DNA of 36,289 bases from CALARM01 sp964431735 (GTDB taxonomy: Bacteria; Vulcanimicrobiota; SpSt-956; JAKJGF01). This document shows positions 6,984-14,806 of the stretch, in pieces. Position 1 is the first letter of the stretch. Each line of letters begins with the position of its first letter. Location of the stretch: assembly GCA_964431735.1 (NCBI GenBank), contig CAYSLJ010000067.1:1-36289 (forward strand). The letters run 5' to 3'. The notes below the pieces were generated by a model that saw only the letters and a program-made list of their open reading frames with translations, searched no databases and was not told the origin of the DNA. The position numbers and the translations under genes were made by a program.

Positions 6984-8161
6984 ATAATAATTATAACTTA
7001 TCTTCTGCTATTAATACATTAAAACGGGTTAATTTTGATTTGTTTCAAAGGGATTTTCTTCTTACCTGGGAAAAGGAATATGAAGAAATATGGAGCGTTC
7101 TCAAGGTGGCAGAAATTTTGAAGAATATTTATGAAGCTAATAAAGGAATGAAATTTTTTCAAAGGGGACTTGGAATTTCATGGTTTCGTGATAATTCTAC
7201 CCGTACCCGTATGGCCTTTTCCTCTGCCTGTGATTTCCTGGGTCTGTCACATCAGGAAATGGAAGAGAAAAAACTACAGCTTTATCATGGTGAGACTGTA
7301 AGAGAAACAGTCAGTATGATCTCTTTTATGGCTCAGGCAATAGGAATAAGAGATGATATGTATATGGGAAAAGGGAATAAATTTATGAGGGAAGTAGCTT
7401 CTGCTCTCGACGAAAGTTTTAAAGAAGGAGTAATCAGTCAAAGGCCTGCAGTTATTAATCTGCAATGTGATCTTGATCACCCTACTCAGACCATGGCAGA
7501 TCTCCTTCATATGAAGAATTATTTCGGCAATCTGGAAAAACTCAGAGGTAAAAAAATTGTCATGAGCTGGGCCTATTCGTCCAGTTATGGGAAACCTGTA
7601 TCTGTTCCTCAGGGTATAATAACTCTTATGACTCGTTTCGGTATGGATGTTGTATTATGCTGCCCTAAAGCTTATAAACCTCATAAGGATATTCTGGATA
7701 AAGCACAGAGATTTTCTAACGTATCAGGAGGTTCCTTTCACATTACGGATAATATGAAGAAAGCCTTTAAAGATGCAGATGTAGTTTATCCAAAGAGCTG
7801 GGCTCCTTACAACATTATGACAAAAAGAACTGAACTGCTTGATGCCGGTGATAAGGAAGGATTGGTGGAACTGGAAAGAGAATGTATAGAACAGAATTCC
7901 GGTTTCAAAGACTGGGTATGTGATGAAAAATTGATGTCTCTTACCAGAGATGGGAAAGCTCTTTATATGCATTGTTTACCTGCAGATATTCAGGATTTAA
8001 ACTGTAAAGAAGGAGAAGTAACAAAAAAGGTATTTGAACAATATCGTATTGAGACCTATAAAGAAGCAGCATATAAGCCTTTTATTATTGCTGCAATGAT
8101 TATGTTATGTTCCCTGAAGGATCCTGTTTCTGTTCTTGAAGAAAATGTGAAGACATTTTAA
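6980..8161 (+). CDS. ygeW: YgeW-family knotted carbamoyltransferase
   Basis: The 393 residues carry the aspartate/ornithine carbamoyltransferase fold. The carbamoyl-phosphate loop is in DNSTRTRMAF, followed by the HPTQTMADL motif and HCLPAD near the C-terminus. Length, the SWAYSSSYGKPVSVPQG segment and partnership with ygeY point to the YgeW group, known as knotted transcarbamylases of unproven substrate, rather than ArgF, PyrB or putrescine carbamoyltransferase. The ATG at 6980 overlaps the ygeY stop by four bases. ygeX (diaminopropionate ammonia-lyase), usual between them in enterobacteria, is absent here. The likely role is carbamoyl transfer or phosphorolysis of a ureido compound that YgeY deacylates or feeds (inference). 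Confidence 0.88.
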   Translation: MNNNYNLSSAINTLKRVNFDLFQRDFLLTWEKEYEEIWSVLKVAEILKNIYEANKGMKFFQRGLGISWFRDNSTRTRMAFSSACDFLGLSHQEMEEKKLQLYHGETVRETVSMISFMAQAIGIRDDMYMGKGNKFMREVASALDESFKEGVISQRPAVINLQCDLDHPTQTMADLLHMKNYFGNLEKLRGKKIVMSWAYSSSYGKPVSVPQGIITLMTRFGMDVVLCCPKAYKPHKDILDKAQRFSNVSGGSFHITDNMKKAFKDADVVYPKSWAPYNIMTKRTELLDAGDKEGLVELERECIEQNSGFKDWVCDEKLMSLTRDGKALYMHCLPADIQDLNCKEGEVTKKVFEQYRIETYKEAAYKPFIIAAMIMLCSLKDPVSVLEENVKTF

Positions 8162-8189
8162 ATTATCCATTCTGTTATTGCAATGAAGA

Positions 8190-8236
8190 TACAGACGAAG
8201 CAATCCTGTCAGTAAGACGGGATTGCTTCGTCTGTA
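8190..8236. repeat. Perfect inverted repeat after ygeW (dispersed REP-like palindrome)
   Basis: TACAGACGAAGCAATCC (8190-8206) is exactly complemented at 8220-8236, with additional GTC/GAC pairing in the loop. The arm GACGAAGCAATCC preceded by TTGCAATGA resembles a palindromic repeat commonly seen between genes in many environmental bacteria (from memory). It lies 29 bases after the ygeW stop, but no T-tract follows, so it may be a repeat rather than a terminator. Confidence 0.65.
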
Positions 8237-8387
8237 GTAACTGATGTTATATGCGGAGAATTCTGTGATTTTTATGTTAAATTTTTTTGAAAATCTGCAG
8301 GTTAATCACAAATGATATCTAAAGATCATGTGAGTATATGTCAGGAGAAGTATGATGGTGATATTTCAGAAAAAATAAGGTGATTGT

Positions 8388-9020
8388 ATGATAAAAGTAC
8401 TCATCGTAGATGATCATCCTGTAGTCCGTAAAGGTATAAGGCAGATACTGGAAGAAACCTCTGATATTATGGTAGCAGATGAGTCGGATAACGGTCAGGA
8501 TATGTTGAAAAAAGTCATGGAGTATAAATATGACGTGATTTTACTGGATATTTTATTGCCTTATATGAATGGACTTGAGGTTCTGGAAGAGTTAAAAACT
8601 TTAAAAATTGAGACACCTGTTCTGATATTAAGTATTTATTCTGAGGAACAATATGCTTTAAGAAGTTTACGGGCCGGTGCTTCCGGGTATCTGACAAAAG
8701 GAAATCTGCCTGATGAATTAATACTGGCAATACGTAAACTTGCACAGGGAAAGAAATACATCAGTTCTTTCATATCAGAATTACTGATTGGCAATATGAG
8801 AGATGGACATGGGAAAGCACCACATGAAAATCTTTCCAATCGTGAACTGCAGATAATGTGTATGCTTGCATCAGGAAAGACCGGTAATGATATTGCCGCA
8901 GAACTTTCTTTAAGTATAAAAACTGTCAATACCTATCGTTCACGTATTATGAAAAAAATGGGAATGAAAAATAGCGCCACCCTGATCAGATATGCCATAG
9001 AGAATAAAATGATTTATTAA
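8388..9020 (+). CDS. NarL/LuxR-type response regulator
   Basis: The 210 residues contain a receiver domain (residues 1-120) and a C-terminal LuxR-type helix-turn-helix (about 145-207). The receiver has the acidic pair D8/D9, phosphoacceptor D54 in ILLDILLP, S82 and K104. The DNA-binding part reads LSNRELQIMCMLASGK...IAAELSLSIKTVNTYRSRIMKKM, a standard NarL-type recognition helix. ATG 8388 is preceded by AAGGTGA. The histidine kinase gene follows at 9130, with an A-family repeat between them, making this a cognate pair. The signal and target genes are not visible. The neighbouring ygeY-ygeW genes are only a positional candidate. Confidence 0.95.
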   Translation: MIKVLIVDDHPVVRKGIRQILEETSDIMVADESDNGQDMLKKVMEYKYDVILLDILLPYMNGLEVLEELKTLKIETPVLILSIYSEEQYALRSLRAGASGYLTKGNLPDELILAIRKLAQGKKYISSFISELLIGNMRDGHGKAPHENLSNRELQIMCMLASGKTGNDIAAELSLSIKTVNTYRSRIMKKMGMKNSATLIRYAIENKMIY

Positions 9021-9025
9021 ATCAC

Positions 9026-9117
9026 CTGTAAACGGCCATGACCGGTTCGGTTACAACGAAGAATGAGAATCTGTTCCTCCCGTCACGATTCTCATAATCC
9101 TGTGCCATAACGTTTGT
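9026..9117 (-). mobile_element. A-family repeat, reverse orientation, inside the two-component operon
   Basis: On the minus strand it reads TTATGAGAATCGTGACG, then CAGATTCTCATT pairing with the start, then the hairpin TAACCGAACCGGTCA and the end CATGGCCGTTTACAG. This copy has only one heptamer (CGTCACG at 9081-9087) and is the shortest core seen. The outer ends CTGTAAACGGCCATGACC and CATAACGTTTGT look like imperfect inverted repeats. Confidence 0.6.
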
Positions 9118-9129
9118 CCGGAGAATATT

Positions 9130-10383
9130 ATGAAAAGTCATAAGAAAAGTAAATTACCGGAACATAAGAAAAAGCTTTTAGAAGAGGAACTTCTGAAGGC
9201 ACATGCGGAAATTGTCTCTCTTAAAAAAACTGTTTCAGATTATGAAAAACAGCTTCATGATGCATATATAAAAATTGCCTCTCTAGAAAGAATTACTTCT
9301 CACAGAGAGAAACTTGAAAAAAAGTTAAAACTATTGGAACATGAACTCAAGGAAGGTTCCAAAGAATTGACCTGTATTTATAATATTTTTAATATTATGG
9401 AATATGAGAGTACCCTTGAGGAAATAATTCAGGATATTGTTGATGTTATACCTTTTTCCTGGCAGTATCCCGATATTACCTGCACCAGAGTTATACTGGA
9501 AGGCAGAGAGTTTAAAACTCTTAATTTCTGTGAAACTCCTTATAAACAGGTAAGTAATATTACTATTTATGGCAAAAAAAAGGGCACAGTAGAGATTTAT
9601 TATCTGGAAGAAAGACCGCTCTGTGATGAAGGGCCTTTCCTTAAATCTGAAAGAGATTTAATAAAAGGTATTTCTCAGACACTGGGAAAGATAATCGAAC
9701 GTAAAAGGGCTGATGAAGAAATAAAAAAATCCCATGAAAAATTACGGGAACTGTTTGAACTTTTACAGGTTATAAGGGAAGAAGAAAGAAAAGATATAGC
9801 CAGAGAAATACATGATGAACTGGGACAGTTGCTTACAGTGCTTAAAATAGATATAAAATGGCTGGAGAAAAGAATAAGTGAACATGAACTCAGAGAAAAA
9901 ATAAATTCTATGACGGAACTCATAGATATGACCATACAGAATGTGAGAAGAATTGCATCGGAACTGAGGCCGGTAATACTGGATGATTTCGGCCTCACTG
10001 CAGCAATTCTCTGGCATGCAAAAGAAATAGAAAAAAGAACTGGCATTAAATTTAACATTACTTTTATTCCTGAAGATATTACAATTGATAACGATAAATC
10101 AGTTATTGTTTACCGTGTAATTCAGGAACTTCTCACAAATATTATTCGTCATGCCTGTGCTACAGAGGTTGAAATAAAACTGAAATATAGAAAGAATAAA
10201 TTATTTATCTCTGTGAAAGATAATGGTACAGGTATAGAGGGACGACATATTGTTTATCCCAGAAAATCTTTCGGATTACTCGGTATAAACGAAAGAGTTC
10301 ATTACTGGGGAGGTATGCTTCATATTAAAGGTAAACATGGCAGAGGAACATCTGTTACAATTATGTTACCTGTGGAACAATAG
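9130..10383 (+). CDS. NarX/DegS-type sensor histidine kinase (soluble)
   Basis: This 417-residue protein has no membrane segment. Residues 1-80 are a charged coiled coil. Residues about 80-195 look like a GAF-type sensory domain (weak call). Residues 215-283 are a HisKA_3 dimerisation domain with phospho-acceptor H228 in IAREIHDELGQLL. Residues about 320-415 are the HATPase, with the N box around N337 (QELLTNIIRHA), DNGTG at 364-368, and the late glycine loop in GRGTSVTI. This subclass pairs with NarL-type regulators, matching the gene at 8388. ATG 9130 has GGAG about 8 bases upstream. The signal is probably cytoplasmic, since there is no periplasmic part. Confidence 0.93.
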   Translation: MKSHKKSKLPEHKKKLLEEELLKAHAEIVSLKKTVSDYEKQLHDAYIKIASLERITSHREKLEKKLKLLEHELKEGSKELTCIYNIFNIMEYESTLEEIIQDIVDVIPFSWQYPDITCTRVILEGREFKTLNFCETPYKQVSNITIYGKKKGTVEIYYLEERPLCDEGPFLKSERDLIKGISQTLGKIIERKRADEEIKKSHEKLRELFELLQVIREEERKDIAREIHDELGQLLTVLKIDIKWLEKRISEHELREKINSMTELIDMTIQNVRRIASELRPVILDDFGLTAAILWHAKEIEKRTGIKFNITFIPEDITIDNDKSVIVYRVIQELLTNIIRHACATEVEIKLKYRKNKLFISVKDNGTGIEGRHIVYPRKSFGLLGINERVHYWGGMLHIKGKHGRGTSVTIMLPVEQ

Positions 10384-10414
10384 AAGCACTTTATAACTGA
10401 CATGGCCGGAACAT

Positions 10415-11539
10415 TCACAGGGATACTGTAAAGGTAGTACCGTTTTTTTTCGTCGAATTAAACTCCACATGTCCGTTAAGATATCTCTCGAGTAAAAGCT
10501 TTACGGTATAAGTGCCGAAGCCGCGACCCTTTTCTCCTTTTGTAGAAAAGGAACGGTTGAATAGCTGTAACTGAACATCTTCTGTCATAAAACCTTTATT
10601 GTGAACAAGAAATCTTATGCCATCTGTGTCATTTTTATAGACAACAGTAACAGTTTCTCCGGATTTTGAAGATTCAAGGGCATTTTTTATGAGATTACCC
10701 AGTATTCTTGAGAGAAGTATTTTGTCGGAGCATATATAAGAAATCTCTCCTTTAATGAAGTGAGCAATGAATTTGCCTTCACAGACCTTATGATTTTTAT
10801 AGAGTGTCACAAGGAGTGACAGGAAATCGGGAACATATATTTCTTCAATTTTAGCTTCTAACTGTCCCTGTTCTGCAGCGAGAAGATCTCTGTGGGTTTC
10901 TATTTCCGATATTAATTGCCTGGAAATCCTTAAACCTTCCGTATGGAATTCCTTGAGCCCTGTATGATATATTTCAGGTGAAAGTTCCATGAAATCCTTT
11001 ATTGTGCCGGCAAGATTTAAGACATCATGAAAGAATATCCTTTCTATGGCATGGTGAAATTTCTGTTCCGATATATTACGGATAGAGAAAATGACAAAAT
11101 TTTCTTTATTGAAATTAAAGGGAGTGGCTGTAACAAGGAAATTAAACCCCTGAAGCCCTGAAGAAGTTCTTACTGTAAGATTACATTCCTGAATATCTCT
11201 GCATTTAAATTTCTGGCTGTTAAATATGGCATTAATGGCTCCGCAGTATTTGCAGAATTTTGTAGTGCCGCAGCTTTTATTTTTACAGTGGATACAGCTC
11301 ATTGCTTCTCCCGGCCTCTTACCCAGAATTTCGGTTTCACTTTCTACTTTTAAAACGTCGAGAAAGTTTTCATTTGCAGTTACTATCTGCCTGTATCTGT
11401 TCAGTATCATGATAATATCGGGAGTACTGTTCAGTAAAACAGGAATAAGAGGATGAGATTTTAATTCACTGTTCAGTTTTATTATTTCCTCCCGGGGAAG
11501 TCTTTCTTCCCGGGAATAGTCTGTGGAAAAATGTTTCAT
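10415..11539 (-). CDS. PAS-domain sensor histidine kinase with a cysteine cluster
   Basis: I start at ATG 11539 (374 residues), preceded by AAGGAT. The upstream in-frame start at 11617 would make the first residues come from an A-family repeat. Residues about 30-160 are a PAS domain with an inserted cysteine cluster (C82, C85, C90, C96, C99 in SCIHCKNKSCGTTKFCKYCG) that could bind a metal or sense redox state. H171 in FFHDVLN is the likely phospho-acceptor. Residues about 255-374 are a HATPase with N286 and GRGFGTYTVKLL. The usual DNG box is degenerate (HNKG). Soluble, with no response regulator next to it. Kinase activity is likely but unproven. Confidence 0.88.
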   Translation of the reverse strand: MKHFSTDYSREERLPREEIIKLNSELKSHPLIPVLLNSTPDIIMILNRYRQIVTANENFLDVLKVESETEILGKRPGEAMSCIHCKNKSCGTTKFCKYCGAINAIFNSQKFKCRDIQECNLTVRTSSGLQGFNFLVTATPFNFNKENFVIFSIRNISEQKFHHAIERIFFHDVLNLAGTIKDFMELSPEIYHTGLKEFHTEGLRISRQLISEIETHRDLLAAEQGQLEAKIEEIYVPDFLSLLVTLYKNHKVCEGKFIAHFIKGEISYICSDKILLSRILGNLIKNALESSKSGETVTVVYKNDTDGIRFLVHNKGFMTEDVQLQLFNRSFSTKGEKGRGFGTYTVKLLLERYLNGHVEFNSTKKNGTTFTVSL

Positions 11540-11579
11540 AGAATATCCTTGAAAATCCTGATGGCTCCTCCTGTAAAAA

Positions 11580-11660
11580 TTTATATGAGAATCGTAACGC
11601 GTTACGGGAAGAACCAATTCTCATACTTTTTTGTGACCGAACCGGTCATGGTTGTTAGTT
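11580..11660 (+). mobile_element. A-family repeat, copy 2
   Basis: It begins TTTATATGAGAATCGTAACG and carries two heptamers (11593-11606). It continues with CCAATTCTCATA pairing with the start, and then the near-perfect hairpin TGACCGAACCGGTCA and the end CATGGTTGTTAG. It fills the space between the nucleotidyltransferase stop (11666) and the histidine kinase start (11539). Confidence 0.65.
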
Positions 11661-11665
11661 CAATA

Positions 11666-12112
11666 TTACTCCTCGTCGAGAGCCTCTAAATCTGCCATGT
11701 CTTTTTTTCTGGCAAGTGTACGTTTGTTTTTTATAAGCTGTGTTTTTCCTATATAATAAACGGGAATATCACCATAAAATCCTGCTTCCTGTCCTGTTTC
11801 TGCCTCTTCCCAGGAGACTCCGGTGATTGATGTTATTATATCAACACGGACCGGTGCGAAGCCAAGCTGCACAACCTTGTCTGTTACCACAAAATCCTCT
11901 GCCGTAAGTCCGACAGCGCCGAACCCGAATTCATCCAATGCAGAGATGATGGATTTTGCATTATCACGAGCGGGACGGACAAGGATATCTATGTCACCTG
12001 TATATCTGGGAACTCCATGATATGCCAGTGCATATGCTCCGACAATTATGTAATTAACTCTGTGTTCGTTGAATAACTTTAGCAGATCTCTGAAGTCTGG
12101 TTCTACTTCCAT
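11666..12112 (-). CDS. Minimal nucleotidyltransferase-fold protein
   Basis: The 148 residues carry the Pol-beta-type nucleotidyltransferase signature: IIVGAYALAYHGVPRYTGDIDILV, written here as VGAYALAYHG, then PRYTGDIDILV. The two aspartates in DIDI are metal ligands, and a third acidic residue lies in RVDIITSI. The C-terminal KTQLIKNKRTLARKKDMADLEAL matches the helix that closes these small proteins. ATG 12112 has AGGAGG 7 bases upstream. The upstream 62-codon gene overlaps it by 59 bases. This pairing resembles mobile nucleotidyltransferase modules of the toxin/antitoxin or abortive-infection type, but neither toxicity nor substrate can be read from sequence. Confidence 0.85.
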   Translation of the reverse strand: MEVEPDFRDLLKLFNEHRVNYIIVGAYALAYHGVPRYTGDIDILVRPARDNAKSIISALDEFGFGAVGLTAEDFVVTDKVVQLGFAPVRVDIITSITGVSWEEAETGQEAGFYGDIPVYYIGKTQLIKNKRTLARKKDMADLEALDEE

Positions 12113-12242
12113 TATACTGCCTCCTTAGAAATTCAACTGCTGCAATACGTTCTTCTGGACTCTTACTCAACCAGTAAGATAGATTTTCTCTGACTTCAGA
12201 GAAGCCGGTAAGAAGAGTTTTTTTTACCACTTTCTGGAGCAT
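12054..12242 (-). CDS. Small partner protein of the nucleotidyltransferase
   Basis: The 62 residues contain ENLSYWLSKSPEERIAAVEF followed by LRRQYNG...RLQRSAKVIQ. This pattern is typical of small proteins encoded just upstream of DUF6036-like nucleotidyltransferases, from memory of the family. ATG 12242 has AAGGTCCGG upstream. The stop lies 59 bases inside the nucleotidyltransferase gene, a longer overlap than usual, but both frames look like real protein. It may be an antitoxin-like or binding partner (inference). Confidence 0.7.
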   Translation of the reverse strand: MLQKVVKKTLLTGFSEVRENLSYWLSKSPEERIAAVEFLRRQYNGSRTRLQRSAKVIQRTQS

Positions 12243-12345
12243 ATATGATTACCGGACCTTTCTTTAATAAGTTAACTATAATCAGCTACTGATACCTCTT
12301 TTATCATTATAGCATAAAATATACTGATAACTCTATTTAATACTT

Positions 12346-12412
12346 GTAATAAAAGTTTTCCTCCTGTCACGCATTATGCGTCACGAGAGCATATATGTAT
12401 TATTTATGCTCA
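12346..12412 (-). mobile_element. Partial C-family repeat
   Basis: TAATAAAAGTTTTCCTCC, three heptamers (TGTCACG CATTATG CGTCACG at 12365-12385), then GAGAGCATATATGTATTATT and TATGCTCA match the C element. The TACTGACCTGAGC end is missing on the left and the right end decays after GCTCAC. It is probably an old copy. It shows an uninterrupted version of the site used by the D element at 5467. Confidence 0.6.
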
Positions 12413-12507
12413 CATTTTTTATATTGCTTATTATAAAGGAACATATAATACAACATTACCGGAGTTGCTATGATAAGAACGATTGCCAGGGGCGCTATAA
12501 GCCTCAT
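12400..12507 (-). CDS. Possible 35-residue membrane peptide
   Basis: From ATG 12507 the minus strand encodes MRLIAPLAIVLIIATPVMLY followed by YMFLYNKQYKKCEHK and a stop at 12400. The composition is one transmembrane helix with a basic tail, unlike random AT-rich translation. There is no strong ribosome-binding site, and the last codons run into the C-family repeat. It could be a real small membrane protein or the remnant of a longer one. Confidence 0.3.
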   Translation of the reverse strand: MRLIAPLAIVLIIATPVMLYYMFLYNKQYKKCEHK

Positions 12508-12611
12508 GTCGATAGTATTAAAGAGCCTGATATAATTGTATATTATCAGTAAAACAGCCACTGAAGTAATAAAAATTTTTGTTATTCTGATGACACTTCA
12601 CATCCTTTATA

Positions 12612-12656
12612 TAAAAATAATGCGTGATGAATTCCTTCTGTTACCCATCACGCATT
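12612..12656 (-). terminator. Rho-independent terminator of the 5'-nucleotidase gene
   Basis: On the minus strand AATGCGTGATG (from 12656) pairs perfectly with CATCACGCATT (12629-12619) and is followed by ATTTTTAT. It lies about 20 bases after the nucleotidase stop. The stem is itself written in degenerate heptamers, suggesting that a repeat was recruited as terminator. Confidence 0.7.
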
Positions 12657-12676
12657 ACTCATTACGCTTTATGATT

Positions 12677-14374
12677 CTATCCCCCTGTCGGAGGAGGACT
12701 CAGGAAATTAAGCCTTCCTTCCACTTTTGCATTGGCTTCCGTAAGGGGTGAATGTTTCTTTATATAGGCTTTCAGCTCATCTATGGCAGGCATTTCTCCG
12801 TAAGTAACGTTTTTCCCTTCAGTAAAGGTGCCGTAACCATTGGCACCGCCTGCAAGGAAATCATCTGTTGCCACCCTGTAGACCTTATTCATATCCAGAG
12901 GGATACCGCCTATTTTTATATTTGAAACTTTGTGCCATTTCGCCGCTTTCGGTTCTATATCCATCGTTATACCGGAAACCTGCATGTTTCCCTTTTTTCT
13001 TCCGGCACTGTTTTCCATAATATCTTTTATCTGTTTCCCTGATAAGTCCATAGAAACTATAAATTTATCAAAGGGCATTACTCTGTAAAGGTCGCCCATT
13101 GTGACTTCTCCTGCCATTATCTGATCCCTTATACCTCCCGAGTTCTGCATGGCCACATCTGCACCTGTAGACTCCCTCATAGCATCTGTAAGGACATTGC
13201 CCATAACAGTTTCAAAAACCTTTTTTCTGTCATGAGTAAGGTCTACTTCGGTTTTGCCAACCATTTCAGACATTTTTTCTTTCGCTTCATTTACAACGGG
13301 AGCTATTATCTTTTCTATTTCAGGGTCAGGTTTGAAATTTTGATCTGTTACCGGTATAAGAGTATTTTTAAAGGATACAATCTTTTTAGTCTGAGGATCT
13401 ATTGCCAGATTTATGGTGCCGACTTTTTCTCCCTGTGTTCCTGCCTGAACTATAAGGGTTTCTTTTACTTTTTTCGCATCTTCCATAATGGTATGGCTGT
13501 GTCCTCCTACTATCAGATCTATACCTGTGACGGAAGAAGCAAGTTTTTCATCTGCCACATCTCCCTGGTGAGACAGGACAAATATCAGGTCTGCTCCCTG
13601 TTCTTTGACTTCAGGGATATATTTTTCTACGGTTTCTTTTGCAGAAGCAAATTTTAAGCCTGTTATATTTTTCGGGTCTACCGCTCCGGGCGTTTCAGGG
13701 CTTATAAGTCCTATGATTCCTATTTTTAAACCATTTACTTCTTTCATTGTATATGGTTTAACGCCTTCAATAAGTTTTCCGTCTTCCAGAATATTACCTC
13801 CGAGAACAGGAAATCTTGCTTCATCTATCATATCTTTCAGAGCCGCTCTGCCCCAGTCAAATTCGTGATTTCCTATTTCACCTGCATCATAGCCCAGATT
13901 GTTCATTACATCTATCATTGTTTTGCCTTTTGTAAGTTTTGACTCGTAAGAACCCTGCCCCCAGTCTCCTCCGTCTAGCAGGACATAATTATCTTTCGCT
14001 TTATCTTTCAGCTCTTTTATGGCAGAACCTACATAGGCCATTCCTCCTTTAAGACCTCCAGGATTTTTATCGTCTTTTGAAGGAGTTATAGCACCATGTA
14101 TGTCATTTGTGTATATTACACTCACTGTCTTTAAGGCTTCATGCATGGGGGTAGGAAGCATTGCCGTACTGGCAAAAATAGCCAGCCCCAGATCACGTTT
14201 GGATATACTTTCTATAAATTCCCCATCCTTTTTGCCTCTTACCTTTATTGGATTGTAGATACGTAAATCATCTGTTTCACTTTTTACGAATTTATCGTTC
14301 TGACTTGTTTCAGGTTTTTTAGTCGCAGGGGCTGAACCTGTATAAATTCCCGTAGCTAAACTGTTTATTTTCAA
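12677..14374 (-). CDS. 5'-nucleotidase / UDP-sugar hydrolase family protein
   Basis: I start at TTG 14374, which has AGGAGG 8 bases upstream. The in-frame ATG at 14401 would place that site inside the gene. The 565-residue protein has a metallophosphatase domain (YTNDIHGAI, LDGGDWGQGS, GNHEFDWG, VLSHQGDV, GGHSHTIM) and a 5_nucleotid_C domain (QNSGGIRD, MPFDKFIVSMDLSGKQ, ATDDFLAGGANGYGTF). The dimetal ligands and the substrate-binding region appear intact. It would release phosphate from nucleotides or UDP-sugars. Relatives are exported, but here about 70 polar residues precede a short hydrophobic stretch (RDLGLAIFASTAMLPTP), so there is no normal signal peptide. Location is therefore uncertain. 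Confidence 0.9.
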   Translation of the reverse strand: MKINSLATGIYTGSAPATKKPETSQNDKFVKSETDDLRIYNPIKVRGKKDGEFIESISKRDLGLAIFASTAMLPTPMHEALKTVSVIYTNDIHGAITPSKDDKNPGGLKGGMAYVGSAIKELKDKAKDNYVLLDGGDWGQGSYESKLTKGKTMIDVMNNLGYDAGEIGNHEFDWGRAALKDMIDEARFPVLGGNILEDGKLIEGVKPYTMKEVNGLKIGIIGLISPETPGAVDPKNITGLKFASAKETVEKYIPEVKEQGADLIFVLSHQGDVADEKLASSVTGIDLIVGGHSHTIMEDAKKVKETLIVQAGTQGEKVGTINLAIDPQTKKIVSFKNTLIPVTDQNFKPDPEIEKIIAPVVNEAKEKMSEMVGKTEVDLTHDRKKVFETVMGNVLTDAMRESTGADVAMQNSGGIRDQIMAGEVTMGDLYRVMPFDKFIVSMDLSGKQIKDIMENSAGRKKGNMQVSGITMDIEPKAAKWHKVSNIKIGGIPLDMNKVYRVATDDFLAGGANGYGTFTEGKNVTYGEMPAIDELKAYIKKHSPLTEANAKVEGRLNFLSPPPTGG

Positions 14375-14403
14375 GATATATTCCTCCTGATTGTCTGGCA
14401 TTG

Positions 14404-14432
14404 ATTATATTCAATGCTTTTTATTCAATTAA
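14404..14432 (-). promoter_or_regulatory. Possible promoter of the nucleotidase gene
   Basis: A perfect TATAAT on the minus strand (complement of 14404-14409) lies 30 bases upstream of the TTG start. The region 16-17 bases further up is AT-rich with only a weak -35 match. Its position suits a short leader. Confidence 0.35.
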
Positions 14433-14726
14433 TTGATTTTTCCATTTAATTTTCCAGATTCCTTTTTTTTAAAAAAGAATTTTCTTACGATTATATTATA
14501 TCAGATTTGATAAGGAAATAATGAATTAATTGTAAACATTTCGTTAACATTTTGATAATTATTTTTTTGTTTAATAAATTGATTGTTAATTTTTATATTT
14601 ACTAAAATTGTTACGGATTAATTTTTTTTGAATATATTCTATTACTTTAAACCATTATGTAATAATGTTATAGAAACTTCTGTATCAATAGTGACTATTC
14701 TTTTTGACTATATATCATTTGAACGA
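14433..14726. other. AT-rich divergent intergenic region
   Basis: This is the central part of the 400-base space between the divergent nucleotidase and pilin genes. It is very AT-rich, with an imperfect palindrome TGTAAACATTTCGTTAACA around 14531-14549 that could be an operator. There is no ORF and no A-D family repeat. Confidence 0.45.
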
Positions 14727-14755
14727 TTGACGAAACGGCTTTTTTTTATTATAAT
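14727..14755 (+). promoter_or_regulatory. Sigma-70-type promoter of the pilin cluster
   Basis: TTGACG (14727-14732) and TATAAT (14750-14755) are separated by exactly 17 bases, 51 bases before the first pilin-cluster gene. This is the best promoter match in the window. Confidence 0.65.
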
Positions 14756-14806
14756 AATACTTAATATAATATTAATTAAACATCAGCTTTTCAGGGAGGG
14801 ATAATT

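Noticed and set aside
11540..11617. N-terminal extension of the histidine kinase from the ATG at 11617
   Set aside because: The extra codons come from an A-family repeat and adjacent spacer, and a proper ribosome-binding site precedes ATG 11539.
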